A stretch of DNA of 64,000 bases, taken from contig NZ_JABWQX020000005.1 in the NCBI RefSeq assembly GCF_014268655.2, positions 1 through 64,000 on the forward strand, read 5' to 3'. The position numbers and the translations under genes were made by a program. Origin of the DNA: Pseudomonas marvdashtae (GTDB lineage Bacteria; Pseudomonadota; Gammaproteobacteria; Pseudomonadales; Pseudomonadaceae). Positions 35,538 through 42,410 of this stretch are shown piece after piece (position 1 is the first letter of the stretch; each line of letters starts with the position of its first letter). The notes beneath the pieces are model-generated. The model ran no database searches, was not told where the DNA came from, and was given only the letters and a program-made list of their open reading frames with translations.

Positions 35538-36308
35538 ATGAAGAAGTTACTGGTTGCCTTCGCTGCCGCCGCAGCGTTTTCCGCCCACGCCGACACCCTG
35601 ACCGTCGCGGCCACGCCGGTCCCCCACGCGGAAATCCTCGAATTCGTGAAGCCGGCGTTGGCGAAGGAAGGCGTGGACCTCAAGGTCAAAGTCTTCACCG
35701 ACTACATCCAGCCCAACGTACAAGTCGCTGAAAAGCGCCTGGACGCCAACTTCTTCCAGCACCAGCCGTATCTGGATGAGTTCAATAAAGCCAAGGGCAC
35801 CCACCTGGTCAGCGTTGCCGGCGTGCACTTGGAGCCACTGGGCGCGTACTCCAGTAAGTACAAGGCACTTACCGAATTGCCGGGCGGCGCTAACGTGGTG
35901 ATCCCGAATGACGCCACCAACGGCGGCCGTGCGCTGTTGTTGCTGGCGAAGGCCGGGGTCATCAAGTTGAAGGATTCGAACAACATCCTGTCGACCACTA
36001 AAGATATTGTTGAGAACCCGAAGGATCTGAAATTCCGTGAGCTGGAAGCGGCGACCATTCCGCGGGTGCTGACTCAGGTAGATTTGGCGTTGATCAATAC
36101 CAACTATGCGTTGGAAGCGAAGCTTGATCCTTCCAAGGATGCGCTGGTGATTGAAGGGAGCGACTCGCCTTATGTGAACATCTTGGTAGCCCGTCCGGAC
36201 GACAAGGACAGTGAGGCGATGAAGAAGCTGGTGGCGGCGTTGCATACGCCGGAGGTGAAGGCTTTCATTCTTGAGAAGTACAAAGGGGCGGTTTTGCCGG
36301 CGTTTTGA
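35538..36308 (+). CDS. metQ: Methionine-binding protein MetQ (NlpA family)
   Basis: A 256-residue substrate-binding protein of the NlpA family. The N-terminus is an ordinary signal peptide (cleavage likely after FSAHA) with no lipobox cysteine, so unlike E. coli MetQ this copy should be soluble in the periplasm rather than a lipoprotein. Family motifs TVAATPVPHAEIL, ANFFQHQPYLDEFN and IPNDATNGGRALLLL are clear. AAAAGGAGTTAGCTGA precedes the ATG. It ends the metNIQ operon at a terminator. Confidence 0.92.
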   Translation: MKKLLVAFAAAAAFSAHADTLTVAATPVPHAEILEFVKPALAKEGVDLKVKVFTDYIQPNVQVAEKRLDANFFQHQPYLDEFNKAKGTHLVSVAGVHLEPLGAYSSKYKALTELPGGANVVIPNDATNGGRALLLLAKAGVIKLKDSNNILSTTKDIVENPKDLKFRELEAATIPRVLTQVDLALINTNYALEAKLDPSKDALVIEGSDSPYVNILVARPDDKDSEAMKKLVAALHTPEVKAFILEKYKGAVLPAF

Positions 36309-36325
36309 GCTGATTGGGTGTGAAG

Positions 36326-36361
36326 AAACGGGGCTGTGCGGAAGCAAGGTCCCGTTTTTTT
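36326..36361 (+). terminator. Terminator after metNIQ
   Basis: AAACGGG and CCCGTTT flank an imperfectly paired 18-nt loop and are followed by TTTT, 17 bp after the metQ stop. Confidence 0.75.
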
Positions 36362-36388
36362 AAATCTGATGGCGTTACGCGCGACCTG

Positions 36389-37165
36389 TCATAGCAATAT
36401 GGACAACCCCATCCGGCCAATTAGGAACACCAATAAAAAAAGAAACAATATACGAATTAATCCACTCCCATAACGCAAAGCCAAAAATGTGCCTGTCAGG
36501 GCACCCGCCATATTACACACCGCGACCAGCCCGCCAATTATCCACAGCACATGACCTGACGGTATAAAAAATAGCAGCGCCGCGCTAAACGTTCCCAAGT
36601 TAACCAGTTTTGCTGAAGCGGATGCATTAAGAAAATCGTAGCCAAAATACTTAACGAAAATAAATAACAAAAAACTACCACTGCCGGGACCAAAGACCCC
36701 ATCATAAAATCCAATTACACCACCAAAAAAAACCCCAAGTAGCACTTCTCTGGGTCCGCATTGAGCGTTCGAGTGAACAAGCCCTAGATCCTTTTTTGCG
36801 AATGTATAAACAGCCATTACCACCAATACAAAAAAGACAAAATATTCCATTATCGCCTTCGGAACGAGCGAGACGGAAAAAGCGCCCACAAACGAAAATA
36901 CAAAAGCCGAGAGCATAGTCGGAAGCATCAGCCTCCAAACAATTTTTATTCTTTTAACGTAACTAAATATAGAAGAAAGATTTCCTGCAAGTACAGCCAG
37001 CTTATTAGTTCCAAAAACTGTGCTCAGCGAGTGCTGAGGCAATGCGTGAAGGAGGGCGGGTACTTGAACCAGCCCACCTCCCCCCACGGCAGCATCGATC
37101 ATCCCCCCGCAAAAAGCAAAAAAACCCAACGCAACCATGGCGTATTCAATTTGCATAAAAATCAT
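36389..37165 (-). CDS. TSUP family (TauE/SafE) membrane permease
   Basis: A 258-residue protein with about eight transmembrane segments and the two repeat motifs of the TSUP family (FCGGMIDAAVGGGGLVQVPAL near residue 18, GVIGFYDGVFGPGSGSFLL near 150). The family exports or imports sulfite, sulfoacetate, taurine-derived or other organosulfur anions; the substrate is unknown here. The gene and its surroundings are much richer in A and T than neighbouring genes, with many AAA, ATA and TTA codons, a sign of horizontal acquisition. The ATG at 37165 or the next at 37156 could be the start; neither has a strong ribosome-binding site. It converges on metQ. Confidence 0.82.
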   Translation of the reverse strand: MIFMQIEYAMVALGFFAFCGGMIDAAVGGGGLVQVPALLHALPQHSLSTVFGTNKLAVLAGNLSSIFSYVKRIKIVWRLMLPTMLSAFVFSFVGAFSVSLVPKAIMEYFVFFVLVVMAVYTFAKKDLGLVHSNAQCGPREVLLGVFFGGVIGFYDGVFGPGSGSFLLFIFVKYFGYDFLNASASAKLVNLGTFSAALLFFIPSGHVLWIIGGLVAVCNMAGALTGTFLALRYGSGLIRILFLFLLVFLIGRMGLSILL

Positions 37166-37350
37166 CCACTATCAACTTCATTATCGGGCATTATTACCTA
37201 ATTAAAAAACCTGAGCATGTACAGTCGATCTTTGGATAGTTCGGCCGAATTATATTCGGAAAGCATTCAAGAGATATCAATATTGATTAATAGCATTTTT
37301 TTGCCTACGCAATATCACCAGAAGCCACGCTGAGAGGGAACGCTTAACCA

Positions 37351-37509
37351 ATGCAACCGCTTGCTGCTCTCCTTAAATTACAGCAGCGCTTCATGCAGGG
37401 CATGGAAAGCTCTTCCGACACGTTGATTGTAATCAAGCATAACGTCCTTGAGCTGATCAATATCAAGCCTCTGGTCGACAAGATGACCGAAAGCTTGTGC
37501 TGCGGCTAA
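37351..37509 (+). CDS. Possible small protein (52 aa), unknown
   Basis: An ATG at 37351 opens 52 codons ending CCG. GAGAGGGA lies about 11 bases upstream. The product is helical with mixed charge (LLKLQQRFMQGMESS, then VLELINIKPLVDKMTE) and has no signal sequence. It is in an otherwise gene-free AT-rich spacer between the TSUP gene and the DUF6124 gene. Neither homology nor expression can be judged; it could be a remnant of a larger gene. Confidence 0.35.
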   Translation: MQPLAALLKLQQRFMQGMESSSDTLIVIKHNVLELINIKPLVDKMTESLCCG

Positions 37510-37590
37510 AGCATGATCCTTAAAGGTTTACAGAAGGCAACGATCCAACATTCAAGTCACCATTAAGTGCGGGCAAATAATAGAAACCAC

Positions 37591-37718
37591 AGGCAAGGCG
37601 CACAAGCCGGCGGGTTCCGGCGTAGTTGTAGGCAAAGGCGCTAGGATGAGTAGCTTGGTGGAAGGGTTGGTGGGGGGCGAATAAACAGAGTTCGTCTTTA
37701 GCCTGTAGTTCGGAACGA
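37591..37718. repeat. Direct repeat copy 1 flanking the DUF6124 gene
   Basis: About 100 bp here (core GCACAAGCCGGCGG, then GGCGTAGTTGTAGG, AAAGGCGC and GGATAAACA-like blocks) recur with substitutions at 38386-38520 in the same orientation. Translated on the minus strand both copies encode the same APLPTTTPE-AGLC-LP stretch, but neither looks like a gene in its own right. Confidence 0.7.
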
Positions 37719-37734
37719 GAGTGCGTGCCTCAAC

Positions 37735-37768
37735 CAAAAGCAAACCCGACGCATGGCGTCGGGTTTTC
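37735..37768. terminator. Bidirectional terminator after DUF6124 gene
   Basis: AACCCGACGC / GCGTCGGGTT with a 3-nt loop has A-rich sequence on one side and TTTTC on the other. The same stem sequence recurs after the LprI-like gene at 39194. Confidence 0.75.
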
Positions 37769-37787
37769 TGTGGCGGCTGTTTACCTG

Positions 37788-38147
37788 CTATCGCGGATCG
37801 ACGTTATCCAGCACCCGATTCGCTAGCAATGAACTCAGTTCAATCAACTGCTGGATGCCTAGGAGGATGTGACGGCGAGGACCTTCCAGATCGAAGGCCA
37901 GGTTGCTGACCATCGCGTCGGCTGCCGCCAGGGTTTCGCTGAGGTTGGCGAGGAGGGATTCGTTGTCGGCATTTTTTGCGACGGTGAAGAGCTGGCCCGG
38001 TTGGGACGTATCTTCGGACTTTTCCGGTTTTGGTAGCAGGTAGTAATCCAAGGCGCGATTGGTGGCTTCGTCGTGCTTTTTGGCTTTGGATTTGGTTCGC
38101 GGGGAAGCTGGGTCCGCCTCTGGCGGATTCGGTGTAGGTTTGAACAT
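37788..38147 (-). CDS. DUF6124 family protein
   Basis: A 119-residue soluble protein with a Pro/Lys-rich N-terminus (MFKPTPNPPEADPASPRTKS), then KKHDEATNRALDYYL and a helical C-terminal half (NESLLANLSETLAAADAMVSN; HILLGIQQLIELSSLLANRVLD). This arrangement matches the small Pseudomonas family DUF6124, which often occurs in several copies per genome and has no known function. CAGGACTTAGTAC precedes the ATG. The gene is flanked by imperfect 100-bp direct repeats and has an unusual leader rich in TTTAGTA-type motifs on its coding strand. Confidence 0.75.
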   Translation of the reverse strand: MFKPTPNPPEADPASPRTKSKAKKHDEATNRALDYYLLPKPEKSEDTSQPGQLFTVAKNADNESLLANLSETLAAADAMVSNLAFDLEGPRRHILLGIQQLIELSSLLANRVLDNVDPR

Positions 38148-38385
38148 GTACTAAGTCCTGTAGGTGAAGCCGCAACCCTCTAGCTACTAAACAAGGGGTG
38201 GCAGCTGTACGCAGGTTAGTAGACCGGGGACTTAGCAAGCCGGCGCGCCCGAGGGCGCCCTGCGCACAACCGCCATCAAATACAGGCATGGAAATACCTG
38301 ACTGATAGAGCTTTGCACCTTACTAAATACCTCGGGCTACTAAACCCGACCACTGATAGGCAGTGGCAGGGAAACGATAGAGCCC
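38148..38385 (-). other. Leader/spacer upstream of the DUF6124 gene with TTTAGTA repeats
   Basis: On the minus strand the heptamer TTTAGTA occurs at 38185-38191, 38321-38327 and 38338-38344, with related CTTAGTA directly at the start codon and a TAGTAGACC in the opposite sense at 38216. CTGATAG-like words repeat nearby. No gene is seen; the stretch looks like a structured or protein-bound leader. Confidence 0.45.
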
Positions 38386-38520
38386 GGGGGCAAGGTGCAC
38401 AAGCCGGCGGATTCTGGCGTAGTTGTAGGTAAAGGCGCAAGGTTGGGTAGCCTGACGGACGGGAAGTGGCGGGTGGATAAACAAGGCTCGGTTTTGGCCC
38501 GTAAATTGGAGCTAGACGGG
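38386..38520. repeat. Direct repeat copy 2 flanking the DUF6124 gene
   Basis: Second copy of the repeat at 37591-37718, same orientation, lying upstream of the DUF6124 gene. The pair could have arisen by tandem duplication of a DUF6124 unit with later loss of one gene. Confidence 0.7.
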
Positions 38521-38583
38521 TTTACGGTTGGGGCTCGAAGTGGGTGATACGGTTTTGTCTGTAGGATTTTTTCGGGGAGGGTG

Positions 38584-38626
38584 GGGCTGCTTTGCAGCCC
38601 AGCGGGAGCAAGCTCCCTCGCCACGA
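38584..38626. repeat. REP-like repeat upstream of the LprI-like gene
   Basis: GGGCTGCTTTGCAGCCC forms a hairpin followed by AGCGGGAGCAAGCTCCCTCG, itself an inverted repeat. The same two-part module recurs at 39309-39352 on the other side of the LprI-like gene. Confidence 0.7.
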
Positions 38627-38745
38627 ATATTTGACCGGCTTGGGTATGCTGCGCAACCCAAGGATCTGCTTCATTGTTCTACAGCCCTCATGATAGATTC
38701 CCGCCGCGACCTCTAATCAATAGAGGCATTCAGGGAGAGAAATGA

Positions 38746-39120
38746 GTGATCAAGTCTTTGTTGGTTGGGGCATTGTTGGCTATGGCATCAGCATCGGCAT
38801 CTTCCATGAGTTGCGATAACCCTAGAAACGCCTATGACAGGACCTATTGCGCGTCGCTGAAAATGGTTCAGTCGGATCAGGACATCAACGATCAATACAA
38901 GAAGACGATGAGTGCCCTGAACCCGGATCAAAAGAAAAAAGTGAAAACCGCTCAAATCCAGTGGATCAAGATTCGCGACAACGCCTGTTCCAACGATGGC
39001 CTGCTTTACCTGGACTGTGCCAATGAGAAGACCGAAGCGCGTATCGTCATACTCAAAGCTATCGAGCGCGAGTGCCGTGCTGCCGGTTGCGACGACGCTA
39101 AGCTGTCGCAAGTCGAGTAA
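38746..39120 (+). CDS. LprI-like (DUF1311) secreted protein, putative lysozyme inhibitor
   Basis: A 124-residue exported protein. The signal peptide (MIKSLLVGALLAMASASASS) is followed by a domain with SCDNP...YDRTYCASLKMVQSDQDIN near residue 22 and a four-cysteine pattern, which matches the LprI/DUF1311 family; LprI of Mycobacterium inhibits lysozyme, but most relatives are untested. It starts with GTG at 38746, five to ten bases after GGGAGAG. An overlapping ATG at 38742 in another frame is short and ignored. REP-like modules flank the gene on both sides. Confidence 0.75.
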   Translation: MIKSLLVGALLAMASASASSMSCDNPRNAYDRTYCASLKMVQSDQDINDQYKKTMSALNPDQKKKVKTAQIQWIKIRDNACSNDGLLYLDCANEKTEARIVILKAIERECRAAGCDDAKLSQVE

Positions 39121-39193
39121 CCCGTAAACAATGAGCACGTCGGGCTGACTCTTGAAGAAGCGATAGGCACGCGAAAAGCCGTACCCCACGAAG

Positions 39194-39221
39194 AACCCGA
39201 CGTAAAGCGTCGGGTTTTTCT
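39194..39221 (+). terminator. Terminator after the LprI-like gene
   Basis: AACCCGACG / CGTCGGGTT with a 5-nt loop is followed by TTTTC. The stem is the same as that at 37735-37768. Confidence 0.85.
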
Positions 39222-39308
39222 TTGGTGGGTTCACCCGCTATGGCGGTTCAGTGCTATTCAACATCCGATTCGATTCGGGCTGATCTTGGTTTGTCGGTAG
39301 GAATGGTT

Positions 39309-39352
39309 GGGGCTGCTACGCTGCCCAGCGGGAGCAAACTCCTTCGCCATGG
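39309..39352. repeat. REP-like repeat downstream of the LprI-like gene
   Basis: GGGGCTGCTACGCTGCCC plus GCGGGAGCAAACTCCTTCGC is the second, slightly diverged copy of the module at 38584. The bases just before it (TGTCGGTAGGAA) also resemble those before the first copy. The remaining spacer from 39121 to 39460 holds nothing else I can name. Confidence 0.65.
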
Positions 39353-39460
39353 GGTTCGGCTAAACCGAGATATCGGACCGTGGGCGTAATTCGGTTGTTT
39401 GCGTTAGTGGCAGGGTGCCACAATCGCTTTTTCTTGTTGCATCACGATCAGGTGGATCAC

Positions 39461-40585
39461 ATGGATGGCCCAGGATCTCGTAATGGTCAGGATTCCTTTA
39501 TAGCCGAGCAGGTACGAACCGATCGGTTGCAGCAACTGTTTCGCCAATCTGTTTCCGCGGTGTTTGGCAGTTACCTCGCGGCCATCATGCTGAGTTGGCT
39601 GTGTTGGGATCGTTTTGAGCACAGCTTGTTGGTTTGGTGGTTGGCCATCCTCACGGGATCGACGCTGTTGCGTATCGCGATGTTCGTTGCGTATTTGCGC
39701 AGCGACGAACACGAGCGTACGCCTCAACGCTGGGAGCGCAGGTACTGGGTCTCGCTGGTGCTATCCGCCAGCATCTGGGGCGGCGGCGCGTTCGTTGTCA
39801 TGCCGGCGGATGATTTGTTATCGCAAGCGTTGGTCATGCTCTTTACGGTGGGGATGTCCGTCAGCGCCGTGTCCTGCTATTCGGCCTACCGCGACATGAC
39901 GCTGGTTTCCATCGGCCTGGTGCTGCTTCCCTGCACCGCCTGGCTGCTGTTTCAGCCGTCTGCGATTCAAGTCGGCATGGCACTTTCTATTCTGGTGTTC
40001 GCGGCCTTTGCGGCCCGCGCCACACACAAAATGTCCCAGGCACTGGAAACCGCTTTTCGACTGACTCGAGAAATGGAGCAGGCGAACAGCATTTCAACCC
40101 GCGCCGCACAAACCGATGAACTGACCGGCCTCAAGAGTCGACGGGCTTTTTTCGAACATGCCCAGCAGCTTTATGACGAATGTAAGACCAACCGGCTGGG
40201 GTTGTGTGCGGTCATGTTGGACATGGATCACTTCAAGCACATCAACGACACCTACGGTCATCAGGTCGGCGATCAGGTGTTGCGCCAAATGGGGGTGGTG
40301 ATCAGCTCGTCCTTTCGGGCGACGGACATTCACGGCCGGCTAGGTGGGGAAGAGTTCGCCATCCTGCTTCCGGACACCTCCATCGAAGTCGCTACCCAGA
40401 TTGCAGAAGAGCTCATCCAAAGCATTGCCGGATTGATGATCGAGCCCATCCATCGAATTACCGCCAGCCTTGGGGTGGCTTCGATGGAGTCGGGGCATAA
40501 GGATCTTCACGGTTTGATGAACAATGCTGACAAGGCGCTGTATCGCGCGAAGGCGTTGGGGCGTAATCGAGTGGCTGTTGCTTAG
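39461..40585 (+). CDS. Membrane-bound GGDEF diguanylate cyclase
   Basis: A 374-residue protein with five or six hydrophobic segments in the first 185 residues (MASE-like membrane sensor of uncertain class) and a C-terminal GGDEF domain. The active site is RLGGEEF near residue 288, with an RATD I-site five residues before it, so synthesis of c-di-GMP with feedback inhibition is expected. The ATG at 39461 has AGGTGG at a good distance; a GTG at 39380 is in frame but would add an unconvincing N-terminal extension. It lies alone in the accessory region; a small lipoprotein gene follows 46 bp later. Confidence 0.85.
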   Translation: MDGPGSRNGQDSFIAEQVRTDRLQQLFRQSVSAVFGSYLAAIMLSWLCWDRFEHSLLVWWLAILTGSTLLRIAMFVAYLRSDEHERTPQRWERRYWVSLVLSASIWGGGAFVVMPADDLLSQALVMLFTVGMSVSAVSCYSAYRDMTLVSIGLVLLPCTAWLLFQPSAIQVGMALSILVFAAFAARATHKMSQALETAFRLTREMEQANSISTRAAQTDELTGLKSRRAFFEHAQQLYDECKTNRLGLCAVMLDMDHFKHINDTYGHQVGDQVLRQMGVVISSSFRATDIHGRLGGEEFAILLPDTSIEVATQIAEELIQSIAGLMIEPIHRITASLGVASMESGHKDLHGLMNNADKALYRAKALGRNRVAVA

Positions 40586-40631
40586 AAGAAGGCCGTTTCG
40601 GCGGTATAAACTCGCACTGGAGAACGATCAG

Positions 40632-40940
40632 TTGAAAAAAAAAGCATTTATCGGATTTATATTTTCCTCTCTCGCAGGATGCACCTTCACCTCCGTTGAT
40701 AAGGTGGGTCCAGGCGAATATATGCTTACCAACAGCGGGAGTGTCTTCAATTCAAGGGAAGGCATGTTGGAAGATATAAATCAGAAAGCCAAAAAGGTGT
40801 GTAACGGAAAGCCGTACCGCCTCGAAGGTAATGCGGACACTCGCACACTCATCAGCACTCCGACTCAGATTGGTTCCACTCCAACCACCTTCCTCGCTCT
40901 GAAAGCAATTTGCTCAGATGACAGCCCCGCACCTCGCTAA
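40632..40940 (+). CDS. Small lipoprotein, unknown function
   Basis: A 102-residue protein starting with TTG at 40632 (GGAGAA seven bases upstream), with a short lipoprotein signal KKKAFIGFIFSSLAGC. The mature part contains VGPGEYMLTNSGSVFNSREGMLEDINQKAKKVCNG-type sequence (shown only in part; residues 25-60), a pattern common in small Pseudomonas and Burkholderia lipoproteins of unknown role. A second cysteine pair (VCNG, AICSDD) could form a disulfide. The frame is open upstream into the GGDEF gene, but that part is shadow. Confidence 0.65.
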   Translation: MKKKAFIGFIFSSLAGCTFTSVDKVGPGEYMLTNSGSVFNSREGMLEDINQKAKKVCNGKPYRLEGNADTRTLISTPTQIGSTPTTFLALKAICSDDSPAPR

Positions 40941-40977
40941 ATAACCACGGGCGACTTAACACGGGCATTTGATCGTT

Positions 40978-41091
40978 GATCGTTCCCTCGCTCTGCGTGG
41001 GCATGCATCCCGTGACGCTCTGCGTCACATCCCAGAAGCGGAACGCGGAGCGTCCCTGGCGGCATTCCCACGCAGGAGCGTGGGAACGATC
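40978..41091. repeat. Intergenic 114-bp repeat with inverted ends
   Basis: The ends GATCGTTCCCTCGCTCTGCG and its near complement ending GGAGCGTGGGAACGATC pair over about 20 bp. An inner hairpin (GTGACGCTCTGCGTCAC) and a GAACGCGGAGCGTCC segment are also present. It matches the class of long structured intergenic repeats common in fluorescent pseudomonads. The rest of the 40941-41398 spacer shows no gene. Confidence 0.75.
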
Positions 41092-41289
41092 GAGAAGCCC
41101 ATCCTTCTGATTTGAACTTCCTCTATTCGAAGGTCTGCAATTGCACTGGACCTGCTGATGCCGCTAGCACCTCCTTCCTCTTGGTTCACCTACGCGACCC
41201 ACGCGAGCTGGCGACACTGCTTTGCCTGAAAATTAATCTCTTATAGATCAAACAGTTAATCAAAAATCAATATTTTTTTAGAAATTTAT

Positions 41290-41357
41290 CTTGCGCGCAA
41301 ACTATTCATCCGTTAACTTTATCTCAACTGGTTAGCGCACAAACATTTAGCGCAAAC
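41290..41357 (+). promoter_or_regulatory. Candidate regulatory region of ohr
   Basis: An AT-rich tract is followed by TTGCGCGCAA (41291-41300, a perfect palindrome) and two direct repeats TTAGCGCA at 41332 and 41347, each followed by AAAC-type sequence. These could bind an OhrR-like or other regulator; no ohrR gene is nearby. Confidence 0.35.
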
Positions 41358-41398
41358 CAACAAAACTTAATCACACCTTCAGCAAGCGAGGAAACACC

Positions 41399-41818
41399 AT
41401 GAACGTTCTCTATACCGCAGTCGCAACCTCCACCGGTGGCCGTGATGGCCGTGCTGTTTCCAGCGACAAGATTCTCGACGTGAAGCTGGCCACTCCAAAA
41501 GCCCTGGGCGGCGCCGGTGGTGAAGCCACCAACCCTGAGCAGTTGTTCGCCGCCGGCTACTCGGCCTGCTTCATCGGCGCATTGAAGTTTGTCGCCAGCC
41601 AGAGCAAACGCAGCATTCCTGCTGACGCCTCGATCACGGCACACGTCGGCATCGGCCAGATCCCTGGCGGTTTCGGCCTGGACATCGATCTGCACATCGA
41701 CCTGCCTGGTCTGGAGCAAGCCGATGCTCAAGCGCTGGTCGACGCGGCTCACCAGGTTTGCCCGTACTCCAACGCAACCCGCGGCAACGTCGACGTCCGT
41801 TTGCACGTCACCGTCTAA
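41399..41818 (+). CDS. ohr: Organic hydroperoxide resistance protein Ohr (OsmC/Ohr family)
   Basis: A 139-residue thiol peroxidase that reduces organic and fatty-acid hydroperoxides in the cytosol. The peroxidatic cysteine is in GYSACFIGAL (near residue 60) and the resolving cysteine in QVCPYSNATRGN (near 124), and the DGRAVSSD and PEQLFAAG motifs are typical of Ohr rather than OsmC. AAGCGAGGAAACACC precedes the ATG. It is 31 bp upstream of the tandem-repeat protein gene with no terminator between, so both may be induced together by organic peroxides (inference). Confidence 0.94.
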   Translation: MNVLYTAVATSTGGRDGRAVSSDKILDVKLATPKALGGAGGEATNPEQLFAAGYSACFIGALKFVASQSKRSIPADASITAHVGIGQIPGGFGLDIDLHIDLPGLEQADAQALVDAAHQVCPYSNATRGNVDVRLHVTV

Positions 41819-41849
41819 CTCACTTAACTTCGAATACAAGGATCACGAC

Positions 41850-42212
41850 ATGAAAACTTTCAGCAAAACGCTCGTTGGCTCGCTTCTGGTACTGTCGCTC
41901 GGCAATGCGTTCGCGGCTTCTTTTGTCCAACCTACATTCGCTGAGGGCGGTTCGGATCGCCTGATCGAGAAACGAATAGCCGAAGGTGGCTCGGATCGCC
42001 TGATCGAGAAACGCGTAGCCGAAGGTGGTTCCGATCGTCTTATCGAGAAACGAATAGCCGAAGGTGGCTCGGATCGCCTGATCGAAAAACGTGTAGCCGA
42101 AGGTGGTTCGGACCGGCTGATCGAAAAACGCGTAGCCGAAGGTGGTTCCGATCGTCTTATCGAGTTACGGGTAGCCGAAGTTGGCTCGGATCGCCTGGGC
42201 GAGAACGGTTAG
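41850..42212 (+). CDS. Secreted protein of seven tandem 13-residue AEGGSDRLIEKR repeats, unknown function
   Basis: A 120-residue protein: signal peptide MKTFSKTLVGSLLVLSLGN to about residue 23 (AFA cleavage), a short ASFVQPTF linker, then seven 13-residue units from residue 31 to the end. Units 1-5 read AEGGSDRLIEKR plus I or V; unit 6 has ELR for EKR; unit 7 is AEVGSDRLGENG and ends the protein. AAGGA lies seven bases before the ATG. Each full unit is net neutral with alternating acidic and basic residues and ends in a dibasic KR, so it could be a precursor of short peptides, a repetitive binding surface, or a disordered periplasmic protein. I recognise no domain. It directly follows ohr and ends before a strong terminator. 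Confidence 0.85.
   Translation: MKTFSKTLVGSLLVLSLGNAFAASFVQPTFAEGGSDRLIEKRIAEGGSDRLIEKRVAEGGSDRLIEKRIAEGGSDRLIEKRVAEGGSDRLIEKRVAEGGSDRLIELRVAEVGSDRLGENG
41940..42212 (+). repeat. Tandem 39-bp repeat, seven units
   Basis: Exactly seven 39-bp units fill 41940-42212. Synonymous differences show a higher-order period: units 2-3-4 resemble units 5-6-7 (the variant GGTTCCGATCGTCTTATC occurs only in units 3 and 6), so a three-unit block of 117 bp was probably duplicated. Confidence 0.92.
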
Positions 42213-42309
42213 CTGAAGGGGCTCGGATTGGTTGCAAAACAGGGGTGGGCTGAACAATCCCTTCAACGCTTCGATAGTTGGTCAAATCAACCAATGTTGC
42301 TTCGAAAAG

Positions 42310-42349
42310 AAAAAACGCCGCTTCTCTCGGATGAGGAAGCGGCGTTTTG
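42310..42349. terminator. Strong bidirectional terminator between repeat-protein gene and SDR gene
   Basis: A 13-bp perfect stem AAAACGCCGCTTC / GAAGCGGCGTTTT with a 10-nt loop, A-rich on one side and TTTTG on the other, lies between convergent genes. Confidence 0.9.
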
Positions 42350-42410
42350 TTGCATGGCGTCATAGCGATCCCGTGGCGAGGGCACTATGTTCATGCTTTT
42401 GATAACGCAG

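Noticed and set aside
37552..38624. Two minus-strand frames sharing APLPTTTPE-AGLC-LP
   Set aside because: The similarity comes from the DNA direct repeat that flanks the DUF6124 gene; neither has a start signal. Kept as repeats only.
41940..42173. RTX-type calcium-binding repeats in the AEGGSDRL units
   Set aside because: GGSD-R-L resembles part of the GGxGxDxLx nonapeptide, but the unit is 13 residues and lacks the second glycine-aspartate spacing.
41940..42212. CRISPR-like array
   Set aside because: The 39-bp units are contiguous without spacers, stay in one reading frame behind a signal peptide and encode a protein.
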